64,000 nt of DNA from Chrysaora quinquecirrha (GCA_014526335.1 JACTAT010000014.1:3659340-3723339); one strand, 5' to 3'; positions 49,117 through 63,405 are shown, numbered from the stretch's first letter. The notes: generated by a model from the letters alone, not told the origin. Program-made: numbers and translations.

Positions 49117-52100
49117 TATGCAATAAATCTACAACTGCAGCCCATGGGCTAAGTGTTTCTGCACTTCTAAAAAGTTACAGGTTGAACCATGTTGTGTAAC
49201 TAAGACAGGAAGATCCACGTTGTTGTGCTTAGGTCATAGACTGATTATGGTCTGTACCAACGGTTCATGGTTGTGGAATTTTTAGGTCCTGAAGTATGCC
49301 ATTTGAAAAATCATTTTTTTCCAACTAGCCTGTTTTTAGCTTTCGAAATTGCACCGATTTTCTTAATAGTTTTCTTGAGATATTAATGAATCCTAAATAT
49401 TATTAAAGGCGGATCTAGCTATCTCAAAATAAAATATTTCTTTTTCGGGAGAAATTTTCACATGCGAGAAAATGCCAAAACTTAAACTCCATTAGGAAGA
49501 TTATTATTTGAATCGCAATGGTAATCTAATATAAATTAATTTAAGTATGGGTTTATAAGTATAAGTACAAGTAAAAATATGTATGATGCTGAAGAAGGCT
49601 CAACATAGCCGAAACACAAAAAAGTCAAACGGAAGGAGAACATTGGGCTGTATGACCCAAAGAGTTACTCGGCGATTTTATTGAGCTCTATAGTTCAGTG
49701 GAAACGTCATTGGCTCTCTGATCATGCAGTTGAATCTCATCTATTGTGGTATGCCACCTGTGGAAAATCTACCGTAATATAAATTATAGGCCGTTGCCCT
49801 TTCATGGTATTACGTACTAGTGGTTAAATAGTATAGGTTAGTGTTCGGTAAAACAAAAATTATAATCTTAGAAAAAAGCAAACTAGTCAGCTTTCCCGGA
49901 TTTCTGAGCATTCATAACACTGAAAAATCACTTGGTTTCCTCGAAAAAGGGTGAAATATTTTTCTTTTGAACGTAAGAAAATACATTTTCACTGCTCGTG
50001 CCTTAATGTGTTTCCCGTCTGACCGTCCTTCGGAAGGGACGTTAAACTAGGGGTCGCATGCCTGGATGCGGCGTGCTTAGTAGGCCTAAATTAGCTGAAG
50101 GAGTTACAAATAACAGCCTACTCAAAATAAAGTAGCAACAACTTGCCCGAAGTCTATTTCTCAGTATCCCTCTCCAAAGGTCCACCATTCCGTGGAAACA
50201 AAGGAGTGTGCCGCATCGTGGATCCTTGGAGAAGGATATTGAGAAACAGACTTGGAACAAGTCTAACCGTCTGGTAGCAACGTCTGGTAAAACCACGAGG
50301 CAAAATGTAAATAACCTGTAAGAGATAAAGAAAATCACTGAAACCGTTGGTTTATACCAAATAATGTTTTATAAACACATAAAAACAAGACTGGTTCGCT
50401 ACAGAATTTGTTTATTGCCGATTCAGGTTTGTGCAGCGTGGTAGAAAGCTTGAAGATAATAAACTGGACTGTATGAACTCGTATGGTCTAATTGCCAACA
50501 AAGGCTCCCGCAAATGATAGTTTGCTGTTCCTGTCCTTTGGTCTTCTGGTCCTCTGTTTTTATTTTCACCATTCATGACAAATGTATAGAAAAATGTGTG
50601 GTGCTGAGAAAGCTCAGCATAGCCGAAACACAAAAGTCAAACGGGAGGAGAGCACTGGGCTGTATGACCCAAAGAGTTACTCAGCGATTTCATTGAGCTC
50701 TGTAGCCCAGTAGAAACGTCGTTGGCTCTCTGATCACGAGTCCAGGTATGGATCCCATCTACTGTGGTATGCAACTTGTGGAAAAATGTATCCTTGTGTT
50801 CGCCATTCATGACAAATATGTTTTTATAAGAATTTCCGAACGGAATTCTGGGTAGAATTTCCTTAGCTACTGCAGCTGAGCTGAAAAACGCTTATTCCAC
50901 GAGTCGTAGTTTTCGCTCCTTATAGACCAATCTGATATACATAATAGATGTAAATAGCCGGTGCGCAGTGGAGTCACAACATCGCAACCAGACGAGTCTG
51001 CGCGCAAGGTAGGTAAAGGTCGCTAAGAACTACTCTGAGCATTAGGCCATCTTATCCGATTTTTTAAAGGCTGCCGATGCCGTTTGCGTAGAATGGGACA
51101 CCATCATCCGCAATATTTATGCGAGGCTGCTCCTGAAATTCCACTGAATCCAAAAAGAGGCTGACAGATTTCGTTTAAACCTAGACTTATTACATTTATC
51201 TCTGCTCATCAAATCCAGACCAACAACAACAGCTCTTCGCTACAGCCGACAGTTTGAGCTGCCCATATATAACAACAACAACAACATGGTGACGGATAAC
51301 TTACGCTAACTTACCCTCGCGTTATAAGTCTAGTTTTAATTAACTGGGAGACTTTGAGAACGAAACAGCAAACAGCTGGTGAAGTCTGATTCTGAAAACG
51401 AATTTCGATGAATGATGCAAAGGCAAAAACCACAAAATTATATTCTCGTGATTTGAATTTCAATACTCATGTGTTCCTTGACGTCACAATTTAACATAAC
51501 AATAACAAATTAAAAAACATGATCTATATGAATCTCCTGTTTATTGCAAACAAAGTAGCGAATTTATTTGTCGATTCAAGTTGAGGTTTCAACAGCTCCA
51601 CATGGTTGTAGCAGGACAGCATGAGTCTCGGTCTGGGTTATTATAACCTCTCTATCGTGTTAAATGTAATGTACGGAGTTTCTCTTTATCTTTCGTTCCT
51701 TTGTTCTTTCCGTAATTAATTCCGTTAGAAAGTGTACATAAGTTGTATGTAATGTAAATTCTAGTCAGTCTTGAATTACGATAATGTCACAAACTGTCGT
51801 GTTCCTGGCTCCGTGTCTTCACACGTTAAAGAGAAGCATGTAACAACATCGATCCCTATTACACGGTTTATGGGGAGGTGCAGCTCATACCGGGAAATCG
51901 CTGATAAAGACCATGTTTACAGAGAGGGGCAATTCCTTTTTGAAAAGGATTTCCAAGAGATTTTTCTCAATAACAGAAGCCGCGGCAAAGGGTAGCTATA
52001 CAAGATTCCGAAGGAGTGAATTACAATCCCTGATTTACACGGGTACGCCTGGATTCGTTTTCTTTTTGGAGACGGGATCGGATCTTATCCTTTACGCTAG

Positions 52101-52560
52101 AAAAGCAGATCCAAGCTCCATTTGGTTCCGTTTGCAAACCGTTCCCGTGTAGACGCTATGAAATCATATTCATATCTTACCCGAAAGACACGGATCTTTT
52201 TTACATGTATTTTCTTCTCTCGTGTAAACGGGGTCCAAAGGTGGATTTTACGTCACGGTGTGGTCGGAAAACGGTGAACGGCAAACGGTACGGAAATTTT
52301 TCCGTCTATTGATTTCCACTTGTTTTTGGCGCCATAGTTTGGAAGCAAAAGCTTTTATTAATGAGATGAGGTGAATGGATAAATTAATAACGTATGCCTC
52401 GAATGTGATTGGCTCGTTTGGATGCAGCACAAGACCAAACATTTCAACCACCGTAAAAATTGTCTTTCGATACAAATACAATTAACCTTGTGCCATATAA
52501 CTCGGGGCGTGGTTTTGCGGTTCATGGCAATGCTTCTTGTTATTGTTTATCTTTCATTTT
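49117..52560. other. intergenic repeats without a supported gene
   Basis: Family-B SINEs at 49590-49785 and 50600-50815 (both with gccgaaacacaaaaagtc or gccgaaacacaaaagtcaaa), a gtccaccattc-type repeat at 50060-50300 (related to 23080 and 30060-30180), a CTAGACTTATTAC-family copy at 51185-51335 and a gttcccgtg-end repeat at 51990-52240. Open frames at 51771-52152 are short and unsupported. Confidence 0.5.
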
Positions 52561-52779
52561 TTTATTGAATGCTTACCGCTAATTCAATTTTAATTTTCTT
52601 GAGCTTAAAATTTATTACAGAATTTTCCTTAATTGAAACAAATTGTGCTGTTTCATTCTTATTTGAAATGTAGGGTGCGGTGCGAGTGCCTATTTCAAGG
52701 GACGCTTGGCTTAATCTCACAATGACATTGATGAAAATCGGATATCGTGGATTTGTGCGCACCCCGTACAACGTGATGT

Positions 52780-53010
52780 GCAGTAACGTGGATGATGTGC
52801 AGTATAGTGGAGGATGCCAATACAACGTAGAGGGATATCATCAGTACAGTGGAGGGTGCCAATGCAATGTGGAGGGTTATCATCAGTACAGTGGGCTGTT
52901 ATCACCAGGAACATGTGGGGATATCATAATGAAAGTGGAGGATGCGGAGTATCGTGGAGTTCTATCATCAGTACAGTGGAGGGCTATCATTTATGGCGTG
53001 GAGGGATTTC
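52780..53010. repeat. degenerate minisatellite with cagtacagtggagg units
   Basis: Repeated cagta(c/t)agtggagggtgcca, a(t/c)gtggag(g)g(a/t)tatcatca units of variable spacing; open in several frames because of the repeat. It resembles 63405-63550. Confidence 0.7.
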
Positions 53011-53019
53011 TTAACGTTC

Positions 53020-53445
53020 AAACATTTTGCTTGACAAATAAATTTCAAATGTTTGACAAACAATTTTGATTGCTGTGCAGGGCCTAGAACTAACCTTGAT
53101 GCTAACCGTATGTAGCTACTAATAAAAACGTATATTTAGCACTAACCCCAACGCTAAACGTGAAAAATCTAAGTGCCTAGCCAAACTATCAAACATTGTT
53201 TGTCAAACTTTTGAAATTTGCTTACCAAGTAATGTTTCAACGTTTTGCCACGTCACAAACATTGCTTGTCAAGCATAAATCAGCAGAAGTCGTCGCATGG
53301 TGCGTTTGGAAAAACATTCAAAAACAATTTCGCTTGGACGCAAGCAAAGATATTTGACGAGCACTGTTTGTTGACGTTGCCAAACGGAAAAAAGATTTTT
53401 GCTTTAAAAGCAAAGTTCAAATGTTTGATAAACAATGTTTGGGCG
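53020..53445. repeat. AAACATTG-family dispersed repeat
   Basis: Words caaacattgtttgtcaaac, acattgcttgtcaagcat and gacaaacaattttg recur in both orientations, as at 4016-4258 and around 45240-45570. Confidence 0.55.
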
Positions 53446-56210
53446 TCGAGCTTGAAATAAACCACGATTTTCGCTCCTGCTGATCTTTGTAGGAATACCA
53501 TCCACTCTTGAATACCATCCATTCTTTAATCTCATGTTCATAAATTTTTTCGCTTCTGAATTCCAGTTGCTTGGGAAATCAAGGCCAATCAACAATACAT
53601 CTAATCTTTGTTGTGTGAAGAAGCATGTTTCTAAGGCTCAGTAGGTGCTTCGCCACCTTCATTCCTTTGTTTTTCAACCTGTAAAGCGTTTAGCTATCCA
53701 TAGCAGTGTTGCACGTGCCCCAAAGAGTATCTTTGTATCTTGGTTACAATAAAACAAATGCTGCTGTAATCGAACGAGTTTTAGCCGAAGTTTCTTTGAG
53801 GGGGGTTGAGATAAGGAACAAATATAGGACTTTTCCCACACAATGTTTAGTGATATTAGTCGAAGTTTTTCGTGAATTGTATGTAACAGCAAATTTTAAA
53901 GCATATAATAGTTTATCCAAGAAGGCTTGCATACTATATTAGGACCGAGGGGCAATTCACCTCTTGGGAATCTCCTACACCCTAGCTTGAAAACCTATTG
54001 TTCTCATGAAAATCTCTCAAAAATCCCTTTGATTGAACGAAAATCTTTTACGCGATTTTGAAGAATGAAAAGCCCCTCACTAAGAACCAATAAACTCTTG
54101 GCCAATAGCATTTTTTGTTGATTAGAAATCTACTCCTGTCACCCTTGTGACGTTCTTTGGCTTAATTAAAGCATTCCCAAAGGGTGACAGGCCTGCTTCA
54201 ACTTCAGCGTTTCTCAACAAGGGTATAGAATAGAAATATCTAAAGAGTAGCTGTGTTTCTTTTGGGTTCTTTTGAATTCTCTCTGTTTTGTGAAACTTTC
54301 GATGTATGAAGCTAGGCGCAAAGGCAAACGACTCAGTGAATAGAACGAAGATGTGATGCAATGTTTCGAGTGGTACTTGTAGAGAAAAATAAAGCTAGTT
54401 AGAAGGACTGCTAATGCAAGCAGAAGGATAAGAGGAAGAATAATTGTTATAAAAGACAAAAGTAGAAGACAGGAGAAGACATAAGATGCGTTGGCCAGTG
54501 AGTAATGTTTATTTCAAGGTTGTTTTTTCTTTGTTTTCTGAAATACTATTCTGAATTTCACCCGTCCTCGTAACCCTCGTAACCGCTGTATTTGACTGAC
54601 TTGTTCAGTTCCCGCATTCCTAAGATACTGTAAAACAAACCGAATTTTAAATGTTGTGATTCTACAGAAACACATTAGTAAATTTGTTATTTTCGTCCCC
54701 CTTTCGTCTGACACTCCTCAGCCAGAGTTCAAACATCAGTAACTAAATGACGGAAACAAATCGAGTAAGTTGGGATTCATACCCATATTCGGAAATATTT
54801 TCCTGAAATTGAAATAATGCTGGTACCCAGGGCATTCCATCATCATCATCATCATACCTGATCATCATAATCATAATCATAATCATAATCACAATCATAA
54901 TCATAATCATAATCATAATCATAATCATAATCATAATCATCATCATAATCATCATCATAATCATAATAATAATAATCATCATCATCATAATCATCATCAT
55001 CATCAACATCATCATCATCATCTTCATCCGATCATATATATCTATCAACTTTGTCACTTCGTCGTTTTAGCATCCTCATCGTCATCATTGTCGTCATGAC
55101 GCTGTTGTCTTTTGTGTCTTGTCTATTCCTATTCTGGGGATGTTTCCTCGTGTAAAAAAGAAACTACTGAGTTTTTTCAACAGATTTATTTTGAAATCTC
55201 TGAGAGTTGTTGAAATTTTTCTCACTAAATGTTTTCAAATTTTGAAACATTTTTGATTGAAAATTCATTGTGAAAATTTAGTTATTTCGTAATGTTCGTC
55301 AACTTGTTCCCAGTCCCCTTGGAAGTGTTCCTTCTTCCTGAGTTGACCTGTTCTTCTTGTTTGGCGACACCTTCAGAATTGAGGAAAGGAGTTGCGTTTC
55401 TGTTATATTATTCAGCCATCATATCTCCAAGACGTTGAAGGATATATTAAAGGAGTATTTAGGAGACATCGTGCTTCAGGTTGGCAGACATGATCTTAGC
55501 TTGGTAAGGATAAAGAAGCTCGTTTTCAAGGCCATTTGTTCAAGGTCATCACAGCAACTTTTAGGCACCACCACGTGGAATCCGTGCGGATTTCGCCATT
55601 ACTCCATCAATATAATCAATTCTGCTGTCTTTTTACGACCCATCTACATTCCAAGTTAAAGAGATATTTTGCCAGAATCATTGAAATTTATTGGAAAATG
55701 CTGACTTGAAAACTTCGAGGAAGTGAGCTCAATTCCTTTCAACTGTTGTCTGGTAGTCCGTCTCGTTATAATTTCAAGAGTTGCAATTTTGCTATTTGTT
55801 CTGAGTTACTGCCCACTTATTATTGTTGCTATTAAAGTTTCTTCAGCGGATAAACTGATATATAAATATCATATAAGCTGCTCGTATCCTTGGTTAATGG
55901 TTGTGTTTGGAAACGGAGACTGAATTTGAGTAGTCTATGTTGTGTAAAAATTGGTGACGAAACAATATTTACAAGACAAATACAGTTGTCTGACGGTCTC
56001 AGAAATATTATTGTGAATTTTGCTAAATATTATCGTACTGTTTTAACAACTCGAAAGTTGCTGTGTCTGCATAAAACCAACCTGAAGAAGTAGGAGGAAG
56101 ATCTCTCAACTCTCAGCGTAACTGCAACTCATCAATATAAAATTAGTAAAGTACAGTGATAAGACACTTTCACTGCTTGGAACAGCCTGTCTCATCACAA
56201 GAATAACCGT
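53446..56210. other. intergenic stretch upstream of LARP4
   Basis: No confident gene. A near-palindromic CACCC-type segment occurs at 54136-54192 (ctgtcacccttgtgacg ... aagggtgacagg). 54840-55022 is an ATC/ATAATC array. Open frames at 55357-55659 and 55723-56093 include one hydrophobic stretch (ISRVAILLFVLSYCPLIIV) but stop codons interrupt any longer protein. The LARP4 promoter should lie just upstream of 56211. Confidence 0.45.
54840..55022. repeat. (ATC)n / (ATAATC)n array
   Basis: Pure to near-pure catcat and aatcataatcat tracts, reverse-complement type of the GAT arrays elsewhere in the window. Confidence 0.95.
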
Positions 56211-59200
56211 ATGACAACTGGAATCTCTACAAACGCTGATTTGGGAGTGGATACACAGCCCTTTAACGGAACAGAAGTGGTATGGGTTTAAATATCTTTT
56301 ATTTCTTGACATAGTGAGAAGAAAAACAGACCATAAACATCCGTAGCCCAGCCCTTGGCGACGGCCTGTGTGATTACAAAACCTTTTGTTGCCTACTAAA
56401 AATACTTCAAACAGGTTTAACAGAAAAAGAAATTCTAGATAGTTTTTATCTTGTACGAATTTCAAAACTATCTATTTCACTTCAATCAAATCTAAACACT
56501 TTCTAATTAGTCAAAAACTTTGTTGTTATGGTTAGTTTTCACAACGCTCCGTCTCTACCACAAGATCAGCTAGAATTTCCGAATTAGTTCGTTAGTTCGT
56601 GTTAGGAATCAAAATCTGTGCTCTTGATCAGGAATAAGAAAAGAAAACTGTCAGACCACAAGCCCATTCATACTAACTGTAAACAAGCAGGGAAATTTGC
56701 ACTTTTTAGGCTACTTTGCTTTTGTCCGACATTGCCAACAGGTGGCAAGCGAGTTTGTTTACCATGACGATTTTTCTCAGAGGCTAATTTTCTTCCCTGA
56801 CTCTTAAATGTGCACTTAAGCTCTCATTATTCGCTAATTTCAAAATGTCTGTTATATTTGTTAAATCGAATGATTTATTTCACAATAAATTACCACCCAA
56901 TTGAGTTACCAATCTCTGCTGATCTCCCAGACATACCAGAAATTATTTACTGTTTTTAATCAATTTTATCTTTATTTTACAGCTTTTAGTTTCTTGACTT
57001 AACTGCTTTGCAAAATATCTAATCGCCTACAATTTCAATCACTGGGCTGTAGGAAATGTCATTTTGACAATTTGTGGGAAAATTTTGAACAATTTTGATT
57101 ATAATGATTTAAACTAAGTTAATTTTGTGTGTTTTAAAGGACAATATTATTTTTGGAAAAATACATTTCCCTTTCTCGATATTGTACTATTTCAAATTGC
57201 TATCATTTTAGAAAAATGCAGAGCTCACCAAAATTTCTTCATTTCATCAAAAAGTAAAAAGATATTCAACCTAAAAACATAATAATTTTTTAACCACCAG
57301 CCATAAAAACAGCAAAACTATATTATTTTTGCTGTTTCTTGGGAATATTTCTCAGCAAGTGTTTTGTTTGAGACAATGATTCATGTCTTCTGGTTTTGTT
57401 ATCACAGTTATGTTGTGAAGGCTTAACCACAAACTTAAGTATAAATAATTTTTGCTTTGTTTACAAAAACCATCTCAGGATTGCTTTCTGGAGAGGCATG
57501 GATCTAAGCACTTCATTCCAGTTTCCAAATAATTGAACAATTAAACAATTGGTCTAAAATTGTGTAAATATCCAAACAACAAATAATTTTTGATACCAGG
57601 AATAAGTGGGCCCACTTTCTAGACAAGTTGGCTCACTGTGAAGTTGGCCCACTACTATGTCTTCCAACCTCCATGGACAAGTAAGCCCACTGGAGTGGTG
57701 GCCCACAACATTATTTACTAGTTATTTTGTTATGTGTGGAGGTATTGGGGGCTACCACCCCTGTCAACCACAACAAAAGGCCAAACAACATAAAAATGAT
57801 AGCATTGTTAGCCATATCTTGGTTCCAGTAAGTTAAGACTTCATGAATTTCACAGATTTACCGAAATAACCGTTATTCAATTTAAAGCTATTTAAATAGG
57901 ATGCTGGTCATAAGCCATAGTAAAGGGCATGTTTTCCCTGAGGTTCTGTTCTCCTCATTTTTTTTCACTTTTTAGCCCCAACATATCAATAAATTGCTCT
58001 GCTTTCCTATTATAGTTCTGATGTTACACTTATCCATTCTAGTGTACAGCAATTTTTGCAGGACAGAAAACTCTGTGTGTTTCATAGATTCTCAAACAAA
58101 GAAAAAACCTAACTAGCAGCAAAAATAGCCATAACTTTATATCATCAACCACAAATACCAACATGGGGATGGTTGAGGGTGTGTCACAAATTTTGATTGC
58201 AATATAGTTTGTCTCCTAACGTTTTAGAACAGCACCCTGTGTAGCACAGTAGAATTTCAGTAGTTTTTTGCTCAAAGTAGAATTCTAAGTCTACAAATTC
58301 ATTTTACTGTTATTTTTTAGAGTTTTCATGATTTATTAATTATAATTTTTGTTTTTTTTTTCAGGGTACTGGTGTGCTCACAGCTGAAGGGGCCTTGAGC
58401 ATTGGTGCTCCTGTGTTCACTGATACCAGGTATGTGGTCCTATACTTCTGTCAGATAAGAAACAAAATTTATAAATCTTCTCAAAGTTTTACCCCTTAAC
58501 CATTTGTCGAGTTTGTCAATGTCTTTCCCAAGGTGAATATGCCTTTACCATAAACTTTGCTGTTTATTAGACTCTGGTATTGGCTAATGTCTATGGTTGT
58601 TCAAACAATGGAAATCTTTCAATCAAACCAATTTATTCTTTGTTTTTAGTTCAATGAATCCTGTGGCTGTAGCAAAGTCACAGGACAGCCAGCCTGAAAG
58701 ATGGAAGACCAACAACATTGAAATTCCCACTTCAACAATGCAGCTTGAGCTGTCACCTGGCTTCATTAGCCCAGAGCCTATATATTACGTGACCCAAGAG
58801 TTTGTGAATGGCTTTGTCAGTCCCATCACACTGACAAATGGTGAGGGCATTCAGTTTCAGCAAGGGAATATCCCTGAACCATCAAGTCCGATGAATGGTA
58901 ATGGTGATGCATCATCAAGCCAAGCAGAGCCCAGCAGCCCAGAGGAATTGAAAGCACTAATTTGTCATCAATTTGAGTATTACTTCTCCAGGGAAAATCT
59001 TGCTAATGATGCTTATCTTGGTAAGTGATCAGTTCTTTTCTCATTTCCACAACTACTACCTTGTTTAATTCAGAATCTTTTACATCTTTTTCATTAGCAA
59101 ACTAACTAACTTAGGACAACATTTATTAGATCACCCAAAGTGTGCGGAAAATTACAATGAGGGTTGTTTTAGAATAATTGGCAGGGCTAGATCGTCATTT

Positions 59201-62200
59201 CATATCAGCGTTTTGGAATCTCTCCAAATCAAAACCAAAAAGCCGGTTCTGTGTGGACAGAAAGAGTTCGTTTTCTCACTTGGACTCTTCAATTAATTCT
59301 ATTGGTCTTCCCGCTGTGTCCAACCAGCTGAATTCTGCTTTTCTTTCTGATTGGTGCATTTTGAGCCACATCTGGGTATAAATTCCGCCTTAGTCCATTG
59401 TTTCGGTCTGTTTCTGACTTTCATACTCTAAGGAGTGTCAGACTTGAAAAGCTTTTAAGTATGCCTGAAAATGTTTCCGCTGTTTATCGCAATTTTGACG
59501 TTTTGTACAACTCAAAGACTATTCATTAGCAAAATGTTCAAGTGCTTGCTCTTTGCCACATGGTCAGTTAAGAGCTAAAGGTAGGAAAATGTCACCTTGA
59601 TGAAGGTTGTTTGCATCTCTTCTATATTAAGGGGCAGGGTAATGTAGTCGCTAGCACTTGCACCATTAGTTCTTAAGGTCTGCAGTTCAAATCCAGGCTA
59701 GAGAGCACAAATTACAAGGTTTAAACCTGCTCTCTGTGACTTGCATGATCATGTGAAATGGTGGGCCCATCTCAAATATTAATTGAGATGTGAAAAAACT
59801 ACTAAGGATGTAAAAAAACCTCTGGCAGTGACCACCGTCAGTGCCAGTGAAGTTGTTTACCATCTGAAAAATTTACATCAATAGTAGGTAAACTAATGGG
59901 GACCTTGACCCTAGCTGTGAAGCTACCATATCTAGGGCTTTTAATGGAAATAATACAGTAGTTCACTTTCAGTTCTGACCCCTGTGGGTTTGTGGTTGTG
60001 AGTACTGATTTCTAAAAAGTAAAAATAGAAAGTTCATCCTTGTTTATCCTTCCAAAAAATGAGTAAAATTCTGAAGATACATCCCACTTCTCATTCTGTG
60101 ATAAGACCTTTTCTCTCTGCTGACACCAGACAAAACCAAAAAAAACTTTCTGGCTATGGGTTTGTGATTTGATCTTGCTAAACAACCCTAAAGAGTTCAG
60201 TATTGCACAATTATTGCATACTTTTATGCGAGACAGAATCAAGAAGTTATGTAACAAATCATAGCTTTTCAAGGATCAGTCCCTCGTTTTCAACCTACAG
60301 GCTTTTTTTACCTATAAAGAACCACTTTTTAAGGAAATTAGATTTAGAAAGCCTGAGAATTTAAAGGACTTATACGACTAAGGAGAAAATCACGATGGAA
60401 CTTTTCAATGCTGAATATTTTTTCATAAAAGAATAAAATATGAGAAAGCTGGTTCCATTTACTTGTAGTCGAACATCACATAAATTGTACGTATCTCATG
60501 TATCAAATGTTTCCTTGAGTAGTCTCAACCTTTTCTTACAAGTGTCTCTGTAATAGACATGGCACTAAATATGCAGTTAAAATTAAAGAGCTATTAGGGA
60601 ACTTTTCGAACTACAATTTAATGAAAATAGGTCCAAAGATAGGAACTTTTTGAACTAGGCCTTGAGCTAGGCTCTTTATAAAAATACCGTGTAGCACAAA
60701 AACACGATATGTATGTGTAATGAAATTCTGTATAACATCTAGAAGTTTCAACACTAATGAATTATCTGTTTTCTTTAATTTCAGTGTCACAAATGGACAA
60801 TGATCAGTTTGTGCCAATAGCAACTGTAGCAAAATTTAACCAGGTGAGACAATAATGCATATTTATCAATCGCTAAGCAAACGCAAAAGATGACCGGAAA
60901 TTCGGCGATGTCACCCCCTAGGAAATCTCCCTCTAAGCAAGGGTGACAAGCACGAAGGAGGAAAAAATTGGAGCATTTGAAGGAAACTGCTTTCTAGCGT
61001 TCGTAATGCAAATAAGTCCTTTATTTAATGGGAAAGTAGCTACCACTATCAAACTCGAAAAGTGTCTTACGTTTGAGGGCAATCAGTAAAATAAGAAAGT
61101 ATTTGATTGCCGATTCTTCTTGGGCTCCAAGAATCTCTATATTTGCCAAGACTGAGACTCAACTCTGTGGCCTGCAACTATGCTGTTGCATAAACAAGTC
61201 CACTCAAGGTTTTTTTGTGAAAATATCGTTGTGAAAATACCAGGAAATTTTGATCGAGGCTGGCTGTTCTTAAGATTTTGCCGTTTTTGAGCCTGAAATG
61301 TTCTTAATCTGTTCTTAATTCCTTGGTTACTTAGATATCTATATTTTTTAATGAAAGTATAGGGTGGTACTAGGTTTGTGTGAAAATGCAGCAATCTTGT
61401 CTATTTCTTTGTTTGCTTGCTTTTTACGTTCAGTTTGACTGTCTGGCTTACATATTTAGCTGATATTCTTAGCGCTTTTTAAAAGGCCATCCTCAGCTTG
61501 TTCTTAATTTGTTCTTAAAATCTGGACAAAATCCAGGCTCGTGTTCTTATAAAATTGTTCTTCTGAAAGAAAAAGAGTTTAGTGGATTAAGGTGCCAAGG
61601 GCACTAAAGAAAACAACGAAGTTAATTATTTGTTAAGAAAGTGTTAGGAAAGTTTGAATACTGAAATTCTGGGATTGCTAACAAAGTTTGAGCAACGAGT
61701 TCATTCAAAACTTTCTTATTAAAAACCTTGTAGTTTGTACTGAAAACTGAACAGACGTAGGTTTGAGACCCATCTTGGTTGTAGAGACGCAAAAACCCTA
61801 CACACCTACACACCTGGTTTGGAGGAAGGTTTTGGCTAGAAATGAGGAAGCTTTTGTTAAATTTTTTTCATATATTTGAATATTCAATTGTGGAAAATAA
61901 ATCACCAACAAATCAGGCTTGCTCGTTCAGAATATCTGTAAGGAGATATTGCCTATGTATGTTGCCTATGATAGTTTTTTAGCCCTTTATTTTACCTGAA
62001 CTGAACTTGTCTATTTGGACGTCTTATGTTATATGTTTACAATAATTTTCAGCCCTTACACTATGAAATCAAAGAAATAAGTATGCATTTAGCTTTGACA
62101 TAAGATTTTCTCGTTTGCAATCAACCCTTTGTGGGCCAAGGTATATTTCGTTAGAATGAGGAAGGTTGATAACATGGATTTCAGGTTTGGAGGAAGGTCG

Positions 62201-62390
62201 ATAAGTTTTTGTAACTCTGCTTGGTTGTAGTAAAATACGTCAACTCTTAATGAATTCTGGCAATTCAAGCCCTGCCATCTTCAATTCACGTAGCGATGTT
62301 TGTACAATTTAATCATCTTCTTAAATCTTCTTGCTTTCTAGATTAAGAAGCTGACGTCAGATTTGGAACTAATAGCTGAGGCACTGAAAG
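56211..62390 (+). CDS. LARP4: La-related protein 4 (partial, 3' end beyond the right edge)
   Basis: Exons 56211-56279, 58365-58429, 58650-59020, 60785-60843, 62342-62390, all phase-compatible; the gene continues past the window. The first exon (MTTGISTNADLGVDTQPFNG) is inferred from its ATG, phase and gtatgg donor and is the least certain. Exons 2-3 give GTGVLTAEG and SMNPVAVAKS, in the position where LARP4 proteins carry the variant PABP-binding PAM2w motif (consensus LNPNAKxW; poorly kept here). The La motif follows from about residue 140: ELKALICHQFEYYFSRENLA, NDAYLVSQMDNDQFVPIATV, IKKLTSDLELIAEAL. LARP4 binds poly(A) and PABP and stabilises mRNAs in the cytoplasm. The RRM and C-terminal region are not in the window. 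Confidence 0.9.
57604..57770. mobile_element. truncated GGCCCAC-family MITE in LARP4 intron 1
   Basis: ctagacaagttggctcactg, catggacaagtaagcccact and attgggggctaccacccc match the element at 8097-8346; the right inverted end is missing. Confidence 0.6.
59632..59940. mobile_element. tRNA-like SINE head and diverged family-A fragment
   Basis: 59632-59745 has A-box-like tagtcgctagcacttgcacc and B-box-like gcagttcaaatcc. 59805-59940 is a decayed reverse copy of SINE A (gtaggtaaactaatggggac, gctgtgaagctaccatatct). LARP4 intron 3. Confidence 0.45.
60297..60692. mobile_element. CACTC-related MITE subfamily in LARP4 intron 3
   Basis: tttttacctataaagaacca at the left and aggctctttataaaaatacc at the right. 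Its interior (aaaggacttatacgactaag, gtttccttgagtagt) is shared with 63040-63405. The right end lies about 90 bp before the exon acceptor at 60784. Confidence 0.6.
61236..61577. mobile_element. decayed CACTC-family MITE in LARP4 intron 4
   Basis: ccaggaaattttgatcgagg, ttgccgtttttgagcctgaa and gtgttcttataaaattgttc match 29089-29439 in the same orientation; the left terminus has degenerated. Confidence 0.65.
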
Positions 62391-63039
62391 GTAAATATCT
62401 TGCTTGTTTGATGATTTTAATCCTTTTCCAGTAGGAAAGTCTTGCAAAGAACACGTGCCTTTACAAAAACGTACGAGACTGCCATGAGAGCAAGCGGATT
62501 TCTGCACAATACCTGGAACTTCGCGAACAATACGTATACGAACCTAAGGACAGTGGTTAGCCCTTGGAATACCCCTATGAGTCATTTGCTGATACATGCA
62601 AAAATTTAGCACCCTTTTCCGTGATGACCCCCCCTTGAAACATCTCTAACCGTACTCTTCAGTGCCAAATAATCAGGGGATGCTTATTAATTTTCAAAAA
62701 ATTCAAGAATTTTAAGGTGTTTCTAATCTAAAAGTCTTTGCCGTCAGGCACGAGATTAAGGTTCGTGTGTTCTAGGTGTGGTCAATGAGTCATTAACAAA
62801 ATAGCCCCCTCCTAACGTTCAACACGGCACCCCTACCGACTTCTTTTGTGATCGGATCGGTCGAAGTTATGGTCAATCGCAGGGAGAACTGCGTGGTATT
62901 TTTCTTAAAACAAAAGGCTTCATGGTCTTTTGAACCGAAAGGACTTTTGCCAAATTTGGAAGTTTTTGAGAGTGCTTTTCTATTTGAATATACAGTAAGG
63001 CACCAACAATGATAAAACCTAAAAGTGGAAATTCTTTAC

Positions 63040-63405
63040 ACCCTTTTTTATTAAGAACCATTTAATACGGAACCTACATGTAGATGGTCGACAAATTTAA
63101 AGAACTTATACTACTACTAATAAAATCGCTGAGGAACTTTTCCATTTTGAATATTTTAATCAATGCAAACAATAAAAAATTAGAAAGCCGATTCCATACA
63201 TTTGCAGTCAAAACCCACATAAATTGTATGTTACCCATGTATCAAATGTTTCCTTGAGTAGTTTTTAGCTTTGCTCATATCCAAATGTCTCTTTATAATA
63301 GTCATTGCACTAAATATGCAGTTAAAATTAAGGCAATATTAAGGAACGTTTTGTACTACAATGAAGTCAAAAGAGGTACAAAAATAAGGAACTTCTGGAA
63401 CTAGA
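63040..63405. mobile_element. right-truncated CACTC-related MITE
   Basis: caccctttttattaagaac at the left; interior as in 60297-60692 (tatgcagttaaaattaa, gtttccttgagtag). The expected right end is replaced by the minisatellite at 63405. Confidence 0.6.

Noticed and set aside
55357..56093. Possible decayed GPCR (ISRVAILLFVLSYCPLIIV, then NLSSLCCVKIG in another frame)
   Set aside because: One hydrophobic stretch and a vague TM7-like tail in different frames are not enough; no DRY-like or other receptor motif was found upstream.
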